DNA of 64,000 nucleotides from Steromphala cineraria (GCA_916613615.1 OU744730.1:19881406-19945405); one strand, 5' to 3'. Positions 1 through 20,182 are shown, numbered from the stretch's first letter. The notes: generated by a model not told the origin, from the sequence alone. Program-made: numbers and translations.

Positions 1-465
1 TACGTTCCTGTATTTCAATATACTGATAATACAGGGAATACTACTTTTAAAAATTGTAGGGAACTAATTATTATGTAACAAATTTGTATAAAAAGATTAA
101 CATCTCTCCAATTTGCACTGAACTGTGAGGGAGAATTCTACTTAACAAGTGATACTCTAGTCTACAAGGACGATGTGACCTAGTAGTAAATATTTTTCAT
201 GGTATCAAATGACCAACTATCTTGCCTTTCAACTCTAACCCACGATAACATGTTTGTTTCATAATGTGTTAAAAAAAACACCCAGTGTATTGGTAGTATA
301 CTCCTCACCAAAAACTTAGCAACAAGAAAAATGTTTATCATTTTAGGTATGTATTGGGAATGTAGTCAGCGGAAGCTTTAGGATAAATAAATTTAATTCA
401 GATAATTTATCACATGGGGCGAACAGGACCATCCTAACAAACGTGCAAAATGAACAAAATGCTTT
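1..465. other. intergenic, nothing recognised
   Basis: AT-rich DNA with only short, overlapping opposite-strand open frames and no recognisable protein motif. I see no RNA gene or repeat unit in it. Confidence 0.5.
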
Positions 466-665
466 AATGCTGAGGTATATATGGATGACAACTTCTTTGT
501 TCATTGTATGGGACGTTTCAAACAGATTCTTGTGTCTTCTCAAGCAGAGGAAGAGTAATGAAGTAGGGGCATATATATACATAAATAGTACAATGCACAG
601 TAACAACAACTTAATGAAGAGAGTAAATGTAATCCAACTTCTAAAATGCCTCTCAAAGAAGTTAA
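466..665. repeat. decayed copy of a palindromic repeat (Penelope-like 3' end type)
   Basis: Positions 466-552 match the left arm and loop of the long palindrome at 29668-29813: AATGCTGAGG, then GATGACAACTTCTTTG, GACGTTTC, and TTCTTGTGTC in the loop. Positions about 637-664 are the reverse complement of the sequence just left of that palindrome (about 29630-29657), so this looks like a rearranged copy. A GACGTTTC/GAAACGTC stem with an inner hairpin resembles what I recall downstream of the GIY-YIG reading frame of Penelope-like elements. That assignment is inference. Confidence 0.55.
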
Positions 666-1203
666 CAAAATGCTTGTGCTAATATTCACGTTTTGTTAAA
701 TTTTTGCGTGAGGTTATATAGGTTCCAAGAAGTTGAGGATATAGTATTTCCAATTAAGTGGTCAAAAATGGCAATTTGATGGAAGCCAATCTTGGATATT
801 TCAATGGAAGCAAGGTTAGATAGGCATCTTTCTGCTAAAATGCGAAGCGGCCGTAAAATTTGTATTCACATTCGCTTAGAGATGAACATGATAAAGGGAT
901 TAAACAGTGGTTAGAACGTGCCTAGAGACTGTTTTTATCTTCTACTGTTTACAGATGCTTATAAAACGTTTGTTTAATTTCTTAGGAACATAATACACAT
1001 ATCATGTAATGTATTGTTCTCTAGAGATTGACCTTCTAAACCATGATCCATCCATTGGTTCCACATAATGCATTTGAGTAGATCAAGAAAAAACAACTAT
1101 TAAAAACAGTCTGATTTATATCGACCTATACCGAGGAATAAAATATTCAATATATCGCTCCGGAGATGTGAAATCGTCTACTAAAGGAGATGACCGTATC
1201 TAA
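666..1203. other. intergenic, nothing recognised
   Basis: AT-rich, no coding signal, no repeat unit that I can define. Confidence 0.5.
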
Positions 1204-1836
1204 AGGCCCGATCACACAGCCCAAAAGTCGCGTAAACGCACGAATCGCGCACAATGTTTTTGACCATTTTCACTGATATACGCGATTTAAAATCGCCGAT
1301 GAATTGCGCAAGAACTACGCCAAGAGCACGCACAAATCACTAACAAACCACGTACTTCAGCGCATAGACATGCAAATAGGGCGAATACGTGGTTGTGAGC
1401 GACAAAAGGTCCGCTGAAAACCAACGCAAAATCTGTGCACTGGCGTATGAATTGATACGTAGGTGTTACATGCGCGAACCATGCGTTGTATGCTAATCGT
1501 CAGTGGAATGTCGTCGATGAACGCGATAGCGGCAACATGTTTGCAAACGATCACTGACATTCAACGCATATTTCGCACACTGTCCACGAAAGAACTACGC
1601 ACACTACGCAAAACTTACGTAAAAAAACACAGTACTGCGTAAACTTTTACGCGAAGCCGAGTTTTGAGCTGCTGAAAACCCGGAATCGCGTAAAGCGGCG
1701 ATCCGGCGAACATCGACTGACAACTACAGAGGTTCCACGTCAAACTAATGAAATGCGCAAATCGCGCATGTATGATTGTATAGATGTTTGTGTGATTCAT
1801 GCGTTTACGCGACTTTTGGGCTGTGTGACCAGGCCT
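1204..1836. mobile_element. non-autonomous DNA transposon, 43-bp terminal inverted repeats
   Basis: The left end 1204-1246 (AGGCCCGATCACACAGCCC...) and the reverse complement of the right end 1794-1836 (AGGCCTGGTCACACAGCCC...) agree at 40 of 43 positions. The 633-bp element is richer in CpG and in TACGC/GCGTA words than its surroundings. It has no transposase-like open frame, so it is a miniature or deletion derivative. The target duplication cannot be fixed by eye; only a few A/T bases flank each end. The short open frames inside are not believable genes. Confidence 0.8.
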
Positions 1837-3210
1837 AAAAATTACAAGTTCGATTCTCGATAGAGTACCTATTTAAAAAAAATTGTATTCCCCAGAACTT
1901 GGCCGATTTTGATAAGACTGTCTTAAAACAGATTCATAACACTACAGGGATACGTTTATGCAACATGCAAAAGGTCATTTTTTTCTCATAAGAATATGTT
2001 ATTTTGAAATATTTGTCCCCCGCCGCAACGGGGAACATTGTATTTAGCGCCGTACGTTCGTCCGGATTCTTGTTCAAGCGATATCTACCGTAATGAACTG
2101 TTGAATATGTCTTCAAATTTGGTCACCGCCTACATTAGGGTATTATAAACAGACACCAGTCGTTTTTGGTGACCTTGACATTATTTTCAAGGTCACCACG
2201 GCACTTTGTCCACTTTTGTAACTCTTGTTAAAAAGATATCTTATGAACCGCTGCACCTAATGTCTTCAAATTTGGTCACATTGGTATATTTAGTATAAAC
2301 TCGAAAGTTTGTTTATGTTTTGTTCAGGAAGTACATGGTTTAATTTGGACGTTTGACTTCACTGAAATAAGTTTCACGGCCTACATTGGGATATTACGCC
2401 GACACCAGTCACTTTTGGTGACCATGACTTTATTTTTCAGGCGATTACTATTATTAGTATATGGATATTTATATAGCGCGTAGTTGCTCAAGGCGCTCAC
2501 ATGTTTTCCCCTGGTCAATGGCATTCTTTCACCATCTGAACTTTTTCCAATTCAACTCCCTGGGGAGTATTGAACCGGCATCCGTATGTGGCGCTCAGGT
2601 TATATACCATTCTATGCCTCACAGGGTACCCATTCAAAGCTGGGTGAACTGAGACACATAGTCACAGCAGTTTGTCCAACACCACTGAACGCTGATAACC
2701 GACAGCTCGGCGTATGCACGTGTTCATGTATCCACCATTCAGCCACTGACATGAATTCGTGGGGTCTTTTAAGTGCGCAGTTTTTGTTGCACTACACACT
2801 AGATTACATATCTAATGAACCGTTTCACAAACAATTGTCATATTTGGTCACAGCCAACACTTGGAGATAACGCAGACACCAATCTAAATAAATTTAGATC
2901 AACAGATTTTAAATTTTGTCATACAACAGTATGACCTAATCAAAACCCTGTTGATCTAAATTTATTTATATTGCGCCGACACCAATCACTTTGGGTGACC
3001 TTGACCTTAATTTTCAAGGTTATCAATGCACCTTATACACTAAAAAAACCCACCTTATATCTTATAAACCTCTGCACCTAATGTCCTCAAATTTGGTCAC
3101 ATTGGTATGTTTAGTGTAAACTCGAAAGTTGGTTTATGTTATGTTCACTAAGTACATGGTTTACTTTGGACGTTTGACTTTATTGAAATAAGTTTTTGTG
3201 TATTCATCGT
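1837..3210. repeat. block of degenerate repeated units (TTCAAATTTGGTCACATTGG type)
   Basis: A unit of roughly 170-230 bp recurs. Its landmarks are GATATCTTATGAACCGCTGC, CCTAATGTCTTCAAATTTGG and ACACCAGTCACTTTTGGTGACC. They appear near 2070-2190, 2230-2400 and 3055-3200, with worn versions near 2400 and 2815-2880. The copies at about 2140-2370 and 2960-3200 align over most of their length. The stretch 2461-2810 has a different, less AT-rich composition and is not part of the unit. The family is not identified. Confidence 0.65.
2886..2967. repeat. 82-bp palindromic miniature element
   Basis: Two perfect 20-bp arms (2886-2905 and 2948-2967; AAATAAATTTAGATCAACAG and its complement) enclose a core with its own stem, GTCATAC...GTATGAC. 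It lies within the surrounding repeat block, so it may be a later insertion. A relic sharing the arm and the GTATGACCTAAT core lies at 45177-45248. Confidence 0.75.
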
Positions 3211-4041
3211 ATATGAGTAGGCCCCTAACAAAAATAACCCTCTCCCAAATAAGTGAAAATCTTTTTGCACTTCACAAAATATTATATTTTCTTGGTATAA
3301 TTATCAAATCGCGTGTTGTCATTCATCGTTGTAGTAATGAAATGATATGGCTCAGTAACAATAAGCATGTCCGTTTTGACAAATGAAAAAAAAATAAAAA
3401 AAATTACAGACACTATTCCCTTTTTCTGTTCTTCACCTGGATTATGAAGAGGGAAACGCAATTTTGAAAATATAGATAATATATATCTAATATGAATTTT
3501 ATATTGAACCTTTTTATATACGATCACCTTTCGGAAAATTGCGAAAATTAAACGTTGTTCAAATGGTGATTCCACGTTTTTAACTAAAACAGACTCTACA
3601 GTGTGACACGTCAGCATGTCAAAGGCCAGAGTTAGATATCGTTCGATATTGGTATGTAGGTGTATTACGTAACCTGATAGCATCTGACTATGTTGTTATC
3701 GAACTGCTTAGCCTACCCCACAGTGATCGAGATAATCTATATAAAACCCGGGGAAATATATTTGTTACATATTGAAAAACACATAACACAATCTTAACCG
3801 TCACATTTATTCAGTGCAAAAAAACAGTGGTTCTCCTAACTCCAACTTTAAACACAAAATTTGAAAATAGTGCTATGTTTATACACATTTAAACACACAA
3901 TTTTGAACTTATCACATATGTGTCATGAATTGTGTTTAAGAGTCAATACATCGTAAATATCATAGAATACTGTAGAATTAATTGGTCGATTTGATTTACG
4001 TTTATTTAGTTAACAACAATTGCAGTCTCCTGTCAGCTAAG
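3211..4041. other. intergenic, no gene seen
   Basis: AT-rich. Positions about 3810-3945 contain several TTTAAACACA and TGTGTTTAA words, like the AAACAC-rich DNA near 50830-50960, and may be a worn miniature element. The 133-residue minus frame at 3282-3683 has no recognisable motif and is not called. Confidence 0.45.
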
Positions 4042-4266
4042 TTAAAGGGACAATCCTATCGAGTATTTGTATTTTGTGGAAGCAAAATTCAAGAAGACGC
4101 ATTGATGCATTTCTATATTATGTCAATAATTATATCTAGAAAAACTAAAAGGTTACTCTCATTAATATATATGAAAGTAAGTGTGATTTAATCATTTGAA
4201 AAACATATATAAGTATAAACAGGGGGTACTAAATTTTGCTTCCACAAAAAAAGGATTTCCCTTTAA
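4042..4266. mobile_element. 225-bp TTAA-flanked miniature inverted-repeat element
   Basis: The element begins TTAA-AGGGACAATCC and ends GGATTTCCCT-TTAA. An inner pair of complementary sequences, TTTTGTGGAAGCAAAATT and AAATTTTGCTTCCACAAA, extends the terminal inverted repeat. A TTAA duplication is characteristic of piggyBac-type transposition. No transposase frame is present. Confidence 0.75.
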
Positions 4267-4890
4267 CAACATTTTAGTGAGATATGCAAACGTTTCAACA
4301 GTTAAACTTACCACCCCTTTATAAAATCAATATTGAAATAACTACCCTACAAGCTTAGGGAGTGAACATATATCGTACCTTGATTTCATAACCTGAACCA
4401 TCATTTGTCACATTATATTTTATTTAATTACTTAATAACATTACTTTTGTCCATATATCATATAAGATGGTTTGTAATTATGATCATTCGTTGAAACTAT
4501 TATATATTATTGTATATTTTATATTTTGATTTGATACGGCTTAACTAGAGCGCATTCAAGTAACTTGATTACTAATGATTAGTACATCGTTGGACAGATA
4601 TTGACAAATATCCAGGAAATTATAAGAATTCACACATAACGATGGGGATGTATACAATTTTCAATTTTGAGATGTCAACCTGCCACATAATTAAATACAG
4701 AATATCTACTTCAATGGTCCTTTCCCATCTCCTTTTATTATAAATCAAACACAACCCTGATAACACATCGCAAACAAAAAAACATATTGTGATCCACTTG
4801 ATGTCGCAGAAGAGCTACTTATTGCCAAATGAACAATATCTGTAAATAATCTACACTGCTTTCACACAATTACGTTACCATTCTTATCGC
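4267..4890. other. intergenic upstream of beta-tubulin gene 1
   Basis: AT-rich DNA with no gene or repeat that I recognise. It leads into the proximal promoter of gene 1. Confidence 0.45.
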
Positions 4891-4891
4891 G

Positions 4892-5025
4892 TTAGCCCCA
4901 GGGATAATCCCAAGATTATCCAAATCTAAGTACTGGGGGCTAATTAGTAGCCCTCGATACGGTTGCTACTCGAAGTCCCAGCGGACAGGTATATAAGACC
5001 TACGCGGCGAAATTCACATCACACT
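4892..5025 (+). promoter_or_regulatory. promoter of beta-tubulin gene 1
   Basis: A TATA box, TATATAAG, lies at 4990-4997. An initiator-like TCACACT lies at 5019-5025, giving a predicted start near A5021, 31 nt after the TATA start. An X-box-like GGTTGCTA is at 4961-4968, 28 nt before the TATA. Further upstream are inverted words TTAGCCCCAG (4892-4901) and CTGGGGGCTAA (4933-4943), and a nested palindrome GGGCTAATTAGTAGCCC (4937-4953) with a homeodomain-type TAATTA core. The predicted 5' UTR is about 64 nt. The start site is inferred from spacing shared with the other copies. Confidence 0.8.
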
Positions 5026-5084
5026 TGGCTTCAGTCGCCTTCCGCATTCTTACAAGTTATTCCAGCTCCTACTAACAACCAACC

Positions 5085-8113
<3,029 letters not shown>

Positions 8114-8265
8114 ACTCCAAGTATCTGATTAAGCAATTACGACTTTAAAAGGTTCTAAAAATTATGATAATTTCTCATTGACTAATTTATATATGTATAT
8201 GAGTTTTATTTATACTCTGCGTTTTTATTTATATTTTGGCAACTCTACCCGATCCCTTCAAAGCA

Positions 8266-8271
8266 AATAAA
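8266..8271 (+). terminator. polyadenylation signal of gene 1
   Basis: AATAAA 153 nt after the stop codon, followed by a T-rich stretch (CTCGTCTTTTTTT) suited to a downstream element. It implies a 3' UTR of about 170-180 nt. Confidence 0.75.
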
Positions 8272-8289
8272 AATTTCAACTGGATTCCT

Positions 8290-9975
8290 CTCGTCTTTTT
8301 TTCACAAGTTCTTCAGAATGCCCTAAAGATTGCTCTGAAGAAGTTTTCTTTCCATTGAAATCAAGAAGTTATATTAACGACAGTCAGATCTCTCAATTAA
8401 CCGTCAGCAGGTGTTTCATATGGGATATTGGATATTTCTAATTAATTTCACAACCAAGTAGCCCAAATTCAAATTTTGACTGCATGAATATGTATAAGGG
8501 TTTAACTAAATTCAATGTTCGTTTCCAAAATATGAATAATGGAATAAACACTAAAGTATACACTTAATTACTAAAGTAATGAATAATGAAGACAGTGATG
8601 TCATTTGGCAAAAGTGCATTGATTCATATCCGCTTGTAAAATGAGTGAATATGTTATACATATAAAGTAAGGATAATAAAAAACAAGCATATAATTCAAT
8701 GAACATGATTAAAAACACATTAAGAATACATCATCATATTTATGTCTTTTTTGATTTTCTAAAAGACCCTTTAAATTTATTTTTAACATGCAAAGCATAT
8801 CTTTTATGTTTTGATCATCCTATGAAGTGTTTAGTAATTCAAAAGTAAAGCGGCCGATGAGGCAGAAAAAAGAGCAGCAAATTGCGATGCACCAGGATTA
8901 TTAAATAACTAGGCAATATTAAGAGCAAAAAGTGATATGAAGCGAATAACAGTAAATATTTACGTGAAATTCCGAAAGTAAAAGGCAACCACCACTAACC
9001 CGAACAAATGAAATGAGAAACATCAGATTCTTCTTTTTGAGCTTCATTCTTTACTACTTGTTTAAAACACAGGACAGATGCAGAAATAACCATGATGCAT
9101 TCCTACTCTTGATTGGCCGTCCTTGGATGTTGCTTGTTTGCATGTTTGAACTTCCTGTTTTTCAGTTATAGATATTTAGACAGTATAATCAAACAGTGCA
9201 AGAAGGATATTGACAACATAAAGCAATCCATGAAACAACGTTTCAACATTTACTATGTGAAACTCTCACATAAAAATCCGCGTACAATAGACAGGAAATA
9301 AGAAAGTGGATTTGAACGGTTAGCAACTTCTCCGAAAGAGTTTCAAGCTTTTGTTTTAAGACATCTAGACAGATTTCCCTTACCCTGAAGATTCTCCAAG
9401 GTTTCTAAGTTTTACATAAACATGATGTGTTACGGCCTCCCAATTGATTATGGAATAGTCCCCTTTTCCTGGACCAGGGCAGATTTAACGGATCTTGATT
9501 CTTCATCGCAAGCCTTTCTACCAAAAGACACTGTCTGTAAATGGAATCCTCGTACCGGACGAACACGATTTTCATAGAACCACTCATTCATAATTGTATT
9601 AACATCTTTAACAACACAACCTTTACAGATATAAAAAGTAGTATTTAAATCGTGAAATTGTTCTACTACAAAATAATCTGTATAATGTCTTTGTATAAAA
9701 TATGTAATCACCAATCTTCGAAAATAAATAAACTTGTTCGTTCTTATATGATGTCTGTCCATTTAATAATGTTTTTAAAATTTAAAACTGCTCTCAAAAT
9801 ACACAGTAATATACTTTTTAAGAAATTGAAAATTTGTGATACATTAGAAGTTAAGAATTTAGTTTGAAAACCCATGCTGGTGTGCCTAAGTGTATGCAAG
9901 GCAAAACAAACCAGTGTCAGGTATCATTACATCATGTATAGAAGTTATATAATACATTTATGGATACAAATTGTG
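8290..9975. other. intergenic between genes 1 and 2, first part
   Basis: AT-rich. Open frames at 9113-9867 are short, overlap on both strands and have no recognisable domain. Nothing else is seen. Confidence 0.45.
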
Positions 9976-10346
9976 TTAAAGGGGCAGCAGCACGTTTTTA
10001 GGGGGAATATAAGGTGATGTCAGGAAAATGAAAATGAATGGTTCCAACTGAAAGACAATATATTTAAACTAAATGAAGCAGTAATAATTCAAATAATTAT
10101 ATAACGTAAAGTTTGCCATGCGATTCCTTTTTCTAATTACACACAATGAATTAAAGGTGTTCACAAAAAAATGAGCGCCAATGGATTTTATGTGAAACCT
10201 CATACATTGTCCTCTGACTATGGATAACTGATTTGTGTTATGAGATTTTTGACGCTGTCAAAATAATACAGTTAACAGTAACTTACAATAATAAGTGAAA
10301 AATTTAAAATATAAAATTATCAAAAAACGTACTACTGCCCCTTTAA
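9976..10346. mobile_element. TTAA-flanked miniature element, family copy 1 (371 bp)
   Basis: The ends are TTAA-AGGGGCAGCAGCACGTTTTTA and, in complement, TTAA-AGGGGCAGTAGTACGTTTTTT. The interior (AGGGGGAATATAAGGTGATG at the left, TTAAAATATAAAATTATCAA at the right) matches copy 2 at 52135-52451 nearly throughout. A TTAA flank at both ends suggests piggyBac-type mobilisation. There is no coding capacity. Confidence 0.85.
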
Positions 10347-12068
10347 AGGTTAATCTCAAATCCGATACTTCGTGAGAACTCTGCAAGGATGAAGGTCAGT
10401 TAATGACCTTATCCCTCGCGTAATGGTGATATCTTCCTCGAAAATTTATATGCCTGGAAATGTATCCTTTGATGTACCTTATCCTGTAGTTGCTGTCTAT
10501 CTAATTATCATACCCAAATGAATAAATTGATGTTCCCCTCATTTCCCCCAGTGGCTTGAAAACGGTATGATACCGAAACATCTCAACTGTCGAATAAAAA
10601 AGTTGTTCATCCATAAATTGTCCTTGTCTTCTATATACCACCAACTGCTAGAATACCATCAAACAGTCAAACAGTTCATGCTTTGACTGGACATTATTCA
10701 CTAACTGACGATTTGGTGAAACATTTGTTAAAAATAGTCAATTGTAACATTGTAACAATGAAATACCAATATCTTAATGAAATAGATGTATATTTATTTT
10801 TTATCATTTGTTTCCAAGGAAAAATAATATAAAAATGTCATATGGTAAACAACTTATCTAGATTGAACTGATACAACCTTTCTTTGTGTTCCTTAAAAGC
10901 CATATGCATGGTCACGCAGGACAGAACCTTATAACTACTTATATACATATACATATGGGATCCAGGCACAGTCATGTAAGTTGATATTGCAGTAATTGTG
11001 CATATAGACCAACGTATCCGTCCTCTTTGTATCGATATAATGGCAACTACAATAAGAGCTTGTCAAGTGTCATTTATTCAGAAAGATCGGGTGTTTTTAC
11101 CCATGCAGACTGTAATCAATGGATTAGATTGGTGATTATTGGGCATGTTTGATATATGTGAACGACGCCATTAGTAAGCTTTGAAAATGGTCAGTCAAAA
11201 ATGGAGCATTGATTACTGAATAAGCACATGAAATACGAAGAGAAAACATAAACTTTCAAAGTCAATATCTGTTTGTTTATTTTGTCAATATATTTTGTTA
11301 CGTTTCGCCTACGAGGAAAAGTTTATATAACTTTGGGAATAGTTTGATATTTGATTATTGTGAGAATAATTTGTGATGGTGCATGGTATAACACAATTGC
11401 TAGGTTTATAAACATATAGATAATATTAGTAATCATGTGTGATAAGCAAAGTAAGACACTTTTGTGAATATAATCATGTGAATACAAAATACATAGAGAA
11501 TCTCACCCAAGTGTCTTCTGATCAAATATATCAACACAAGTTGATAAAAGTAACAAATATCCGAGACTTGCACAAGCAATATCTCCTGTGGAACACAGTT
11601 TTGGATGATAAATTAACTTTCATACGAAACAAAAGTAAAACACAACGTTGCGCTATGCCATTATCATACATTGCATATCTGTCACTCCACGACAGATTAT
11701 GTGAATAACAATCTGAATGAATTTAGATCAATGTTGGTTTTTTTTAACTGTCGTACATTTGAAGCTGTCAAACTTAAATAATTTTCAAAGATACGGTCAA
11801 TAACCGTGCTTTGGCGAAAACGAACTTCCAAAGAACATGAACAATATATTTGAAAAGAATAGTTGGGAAGTAACGACATTTTGTTCATTATATGATTCTA
11901 TAAGAAAGTTATAACACCTATGATCATAATGTCTCGCCTACAGTTTAATGTCAGTTTGCCAGGTTGAGACAACTTCAAGAAATTATCATTCAGTGAAAAG
12001 GAATTACTAATAAATATAACTTATTCGTTTTCGTATTTGCCTATGCGTGCCATTTATGTATGTTATGG
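10347..12068. other. intergenic, with one retroelement-tail-like stretch
   Basis: Apart from the stretch at 10550-10645, I see only AT-rich DNA. The 89-residue frame at 11439-11708 has no recognisable features and is not called. Confidence 0.45.
10550..10645 (+). repeat. Penelope-like element 3' tail remnant (tentative)
   Basis: A short perfect hairpin, CGGTATGATACCG (10563-10575), is followed by GAAACATCTCAACTGTCGAA and AAAAAGTTGTTCATCCATAAA. This arrangement (hairpin, GAAACRTC, tail) is one I associate with the region after the GIY-YIG domain of Penelope-like elements. No upstream coding part remains, so only the tail is present. Confidence 0.4.
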
Positions 12069-13340
12069 TAGGGGAGACCAGGGCAAAGCGCGCCCCCGGG
12101 GCAAAATGACCACGCGTAATTTCTCCAAAACTATCGACAAATGAAGTAATTTGACATTACCAACGAATGAAAGTAACCGTAATGAAGCTTTGTGACCAAC
12201 GCTGGATGAGTTGTGGACGCAGAATTTCAAATATTCGAAAAAACGCGATTTTACTATATCGAACAGATATGTCTTAAATTCAAATATTTAATAAAAATAC
12301 AAAACGCAACATTGAACTCTCGTGCATATGTAACATGAATTGGTATCATTAATTCATTGAATAATGAAATTTGTAATTACTTGCTTTAATGACTTTCTGT
12401 GATGTTCATAACAAATACTACACTTGATGGGGCAAAACGTGCCGGGGGGAGCGCTTTGCCCCGTGTGTTATACAATATATCATTTTGGTTAACATATTGG
12501 TATTAAAGTTATTATTTTGCATTTCTTTAGCAAATAATGTAAAGGTGAACTATCATTTTCATATCAGCATTTTTTTTATATTAAAATGAAATATACCATT
12601 TTACTTAAAGGGTTTTGTTTTGTTAAAGAATCACGACAAGAAACAGTTACCAAAGCATATTTTTCTGTTGTTTTTTAAATCATGAATATATAATTCATTG
12701 TATATTAATGTTCAATCCTAAACAATAAGCAATTTATGCCGTTCTGCCAAGTCCGACACATAATAGTTGTATGAATTCTTTAATTCGTCCATATTCAATT
12801 CATCTTATATTCTATTATTTTACTGGTTTTGATATTCAAAAACCTACATTATCAACACATTCGTAGTTGAAAGAAATGTACATGTACCAACCATAACGAT
12901 ATTTGGTCATTGAGAATGTTGAACATGTAGGTCCATTACATATTCAGGAATAGTTTGCGCATTCTTGCATATATTGTCAACTTTAATGTTAATTCTATCC
13001 TTCATATGGGTTCGATAGTTGCCTTGCATTATCAAGATGATAGCTTTTGATTTGTATTGGCTGATTATATGTGTGTAATATCTATTACATTCTGTGTTGT
13101 TTTTCGAATAGGGCAAAGCGCCCAGGGGATTGGTCACTTTGCCCCAAAACAACAGGGCAAAGCGCGGCCCCTTAGTCAAAATATATTTACGTAAAAATAT
13201 CCTTATAAAAAAGCATGTGCCATGTTACACTCTATCTGATAAGTATTAGAAATAGTGTGCAAGTTGCATTCTGTACATGTCGGGGTGCCCACTAGACGCA
13301 CTTTTATGTAAGGGGGCGCGCTTTGCCCTGGTCTCCCCTA
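12069..13340. mobile_element. 1.27-kb terminal-inverted-repeat element with GGGCAAAGCG motifs
   Basis: The left end TAGGGGAGACCAGGGCAAAG (12069 on) is matched in complement by the right end (to 13340), about 29 bp of terminal inverted repeat. TA at both ends may be the target duplication. The core motif GGGCAAA or its complement TTTGCCC recurs inside: near 12100, 12429, 12455, 13111, 13138 and 13155, as expected for subterminal transposase sites. The 90-residue minus frame at 12907-13179 runs through these motifs and is not a convincing protein. No transposase is seen, so the element is non-autonomous. Confidence 0.8.
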
Positions 13341-15480
13341 AGTTTTATCAAAAACTAAAGTCATGGTTTCACAGTAACGTTTAGTCTTTTTGTTGTTATT
13401 CAGATATCCATTGTACCTCAAACTTATTTGAGGGTGAGGGTTTGAGCGATACATTATCAACAGGGTAATCGGTTCATGAATGTTCCCCTATCTAACATTC
13501 TTCGTTCAGGGTGATCGGACCATTACCATTTGACAATACGGGATCCCAACTCTGTAATTACATACTGTGATTCAACTACATGTACACTTTATTAAAACGA
13601 ATGATTAACATATCCATATAATATTATATAATATTATTGTATTGTATAATGTTGATTTGTTAACAATCACATGGTTTTTTTTCAATTACCCTTAGAACAA
13701 GTACATATCATATTGGTTTATTGTAAGAGTGGAAGGGAGTTTAGTATTCTGTTTATTACTTGCCCTAAAAATCAATCATAATTGCCGATAAGTTGCCGAA
13801 ACTAACAATTTCGCGACTCAGCAACCATTGTGACGGCGCGCTTACACTGTGATGTCACAACAACACACTTCTATGACGTCATCCTTGCATTGTGTTATTA
13901 CACTAGTTTAATATTGTCGTATAAATATTACACTGCGGTATCTTACACGGGCGAGTAATAATATATGTTATTCTATCGAGATTATCCACCTAAAATATGA
14001 CATATAGTATTTGACTCTTACTTAAAACTATATGAAACAAGGCAATCCATCCACTGTACTAACTTGATTAGCTCAATGATTCTTTGAATATTTATCACAC
14101 TAAAACATCTAGAATATGGTAAAGCAAATAAATATATACCATGGTGCTATTGCTGCGTGCCCTTTGTCTATGTTGTCTCACTTATGTGTTACCCTACGCT
14201 CGTGTTTAGTGGGTCTGTAAAGCCGTATATTTTCTTCTAATTTGTAATTGAAAAAATACTTCATTAGCCATGTAGCGAAACTGTGCAATAAAACCAGCTA
14301 GTTTTCTTTATCTTGGCAAAACCGATTTCGTTTAACAATCATCAATTTGGATGGTAATCGCATTGTCTCACTAAAATACTATACCATAAAAATATTATTA
14401 TTTGTATGCAATGAATAATGTACTTTCCTCGTCTCTAAATGAGCAAAAACTGATGTTCATAATTAACACTTTTATCGTTTATCTTAATTACCACTGTGTA
14501 CTCAGTATTCACTGTAGAGGACTAATTACGTCGTTAATTATTGAATCATTAATTAAAGGAGCCTCTTTCTTGTAACAAACTAATGAAAACATTCAATAAA
14601 GAGGTTGATGTTATCGATGAATTGAAAATAATGAGAACCTTTATCGAGCGAAATAATGATTCTATTCTCTTTATTAGTTAAAACAACACTTGCACTTTAT
14701 TTTTAGATATGTCAAATTCAAAATGAATTAATAAAATAAGATAAATGATATTTTGGTCAGCTATTTTACCATTTAATGATTTATCAATATTAAGGGTAAT
14801 ATCAGTATTATAGAAAAAAAATAACCAAAAGAATTATTCTTGTTTGTTATTGTATTGCCAAACTAAACAGTTATGATTAAAACAACATGAATTTAGACAT
14901 GTGTCACTACATTTAGCATTAGGCGTATACTTAGTGCAGTATTAACATAACATACATTTGGATTTTATCCTCAAATGGTTCTACTAAATCAAGAATGAAT
15001 TAATAATGAAATCTTAAAGGATTTGAAAACTTGGAATATGCAGTACCATATTTTTTTTCCAACTGTGTATCATAAATCTAGAATACCTTAAAATCATATG
15101 AATATCATAAATGACATTAATGATTGATTAAAGAAATATACTAGTACATTAATTCAAATGATACTAAAATGAAAATCATCTTTCGACAGCATATTAACAT
15201 TCCAACTTTATAGATTTCATTGAAATACAAATAAAAAAATATATTCGGTTTGATAAAATATCATCTACATCAATTATTCTTACAATATCAATATGATTTT
15301 GAAAAAAATCTTAACATGCACATATCACTATGTTTTGATAAGTTACAAATGTAAATACACAAGACAAGACGGGTTGAAGCTAGCCATGCATTGCAAGGAA
15401 CTGACAGCTTAATTCAAACCACGAAATCGATCGCAGGTGCTTGTTAATGGTAATCCTATCTGGAAACAGGGGGACTTAAT
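13341..15480. other. intergenic upstream of gene 2
   Basis: AT-rich. Two CRE-like or TGACGTCA-type words lie near 13850-13880. No gene, RNA or defined repeat is seen. Confidence 0.45.
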
Positions 15481-15488
15481 ACAATCTT

Positions 15489-15550
15489 GGTTGCCACAAC
15501 ACACCTGACTGGCTATATAAATCCAGGTAATTGCTGGATTCATCACTGAC
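15489..15550 (+). promoter_or_regulatory. promoter of beta-tubulin gene 2
   Basis: X-box-like GGTTGCCA at 15489-15496, TATATAAA at 15514-15521, and initiator TCACTGAC at 15543-15550. The predicted start is A15545, 31 nt from the TATA start. The sequence after it (TCGGTTTTC) resembles genes 3 and 4. The predicted 5' UTR is about 66 nt. Confidence 0.82.
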
Positions 15551-15610
15551 TCGGTTTTCAACCACTCGACACACTTTAAGCAAAGAAACCAACCCCCACA
15601 TCCATCAACC

Positions 15611-20118
<4,508 letters not shown>

Positions 20119-20182
20119 ACTCCCGAACTTTGCAAATGACATTGACATCGAAAATACTCAGTATGAGAACCGATCTTGGAAA

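Noticed and set aside
3282..3683. 133-residue minus-strand frame
   Set aside because: AT-rich, no recognisable domain, no promoter or splice context, composition like the surrounding spacer.
12907..13179. 90-residue minus-strand frame inside the TIR element as a transposase fragment
   Set aside because: It is short, crosses the repeated end-motifs and shows no catalytic motif.
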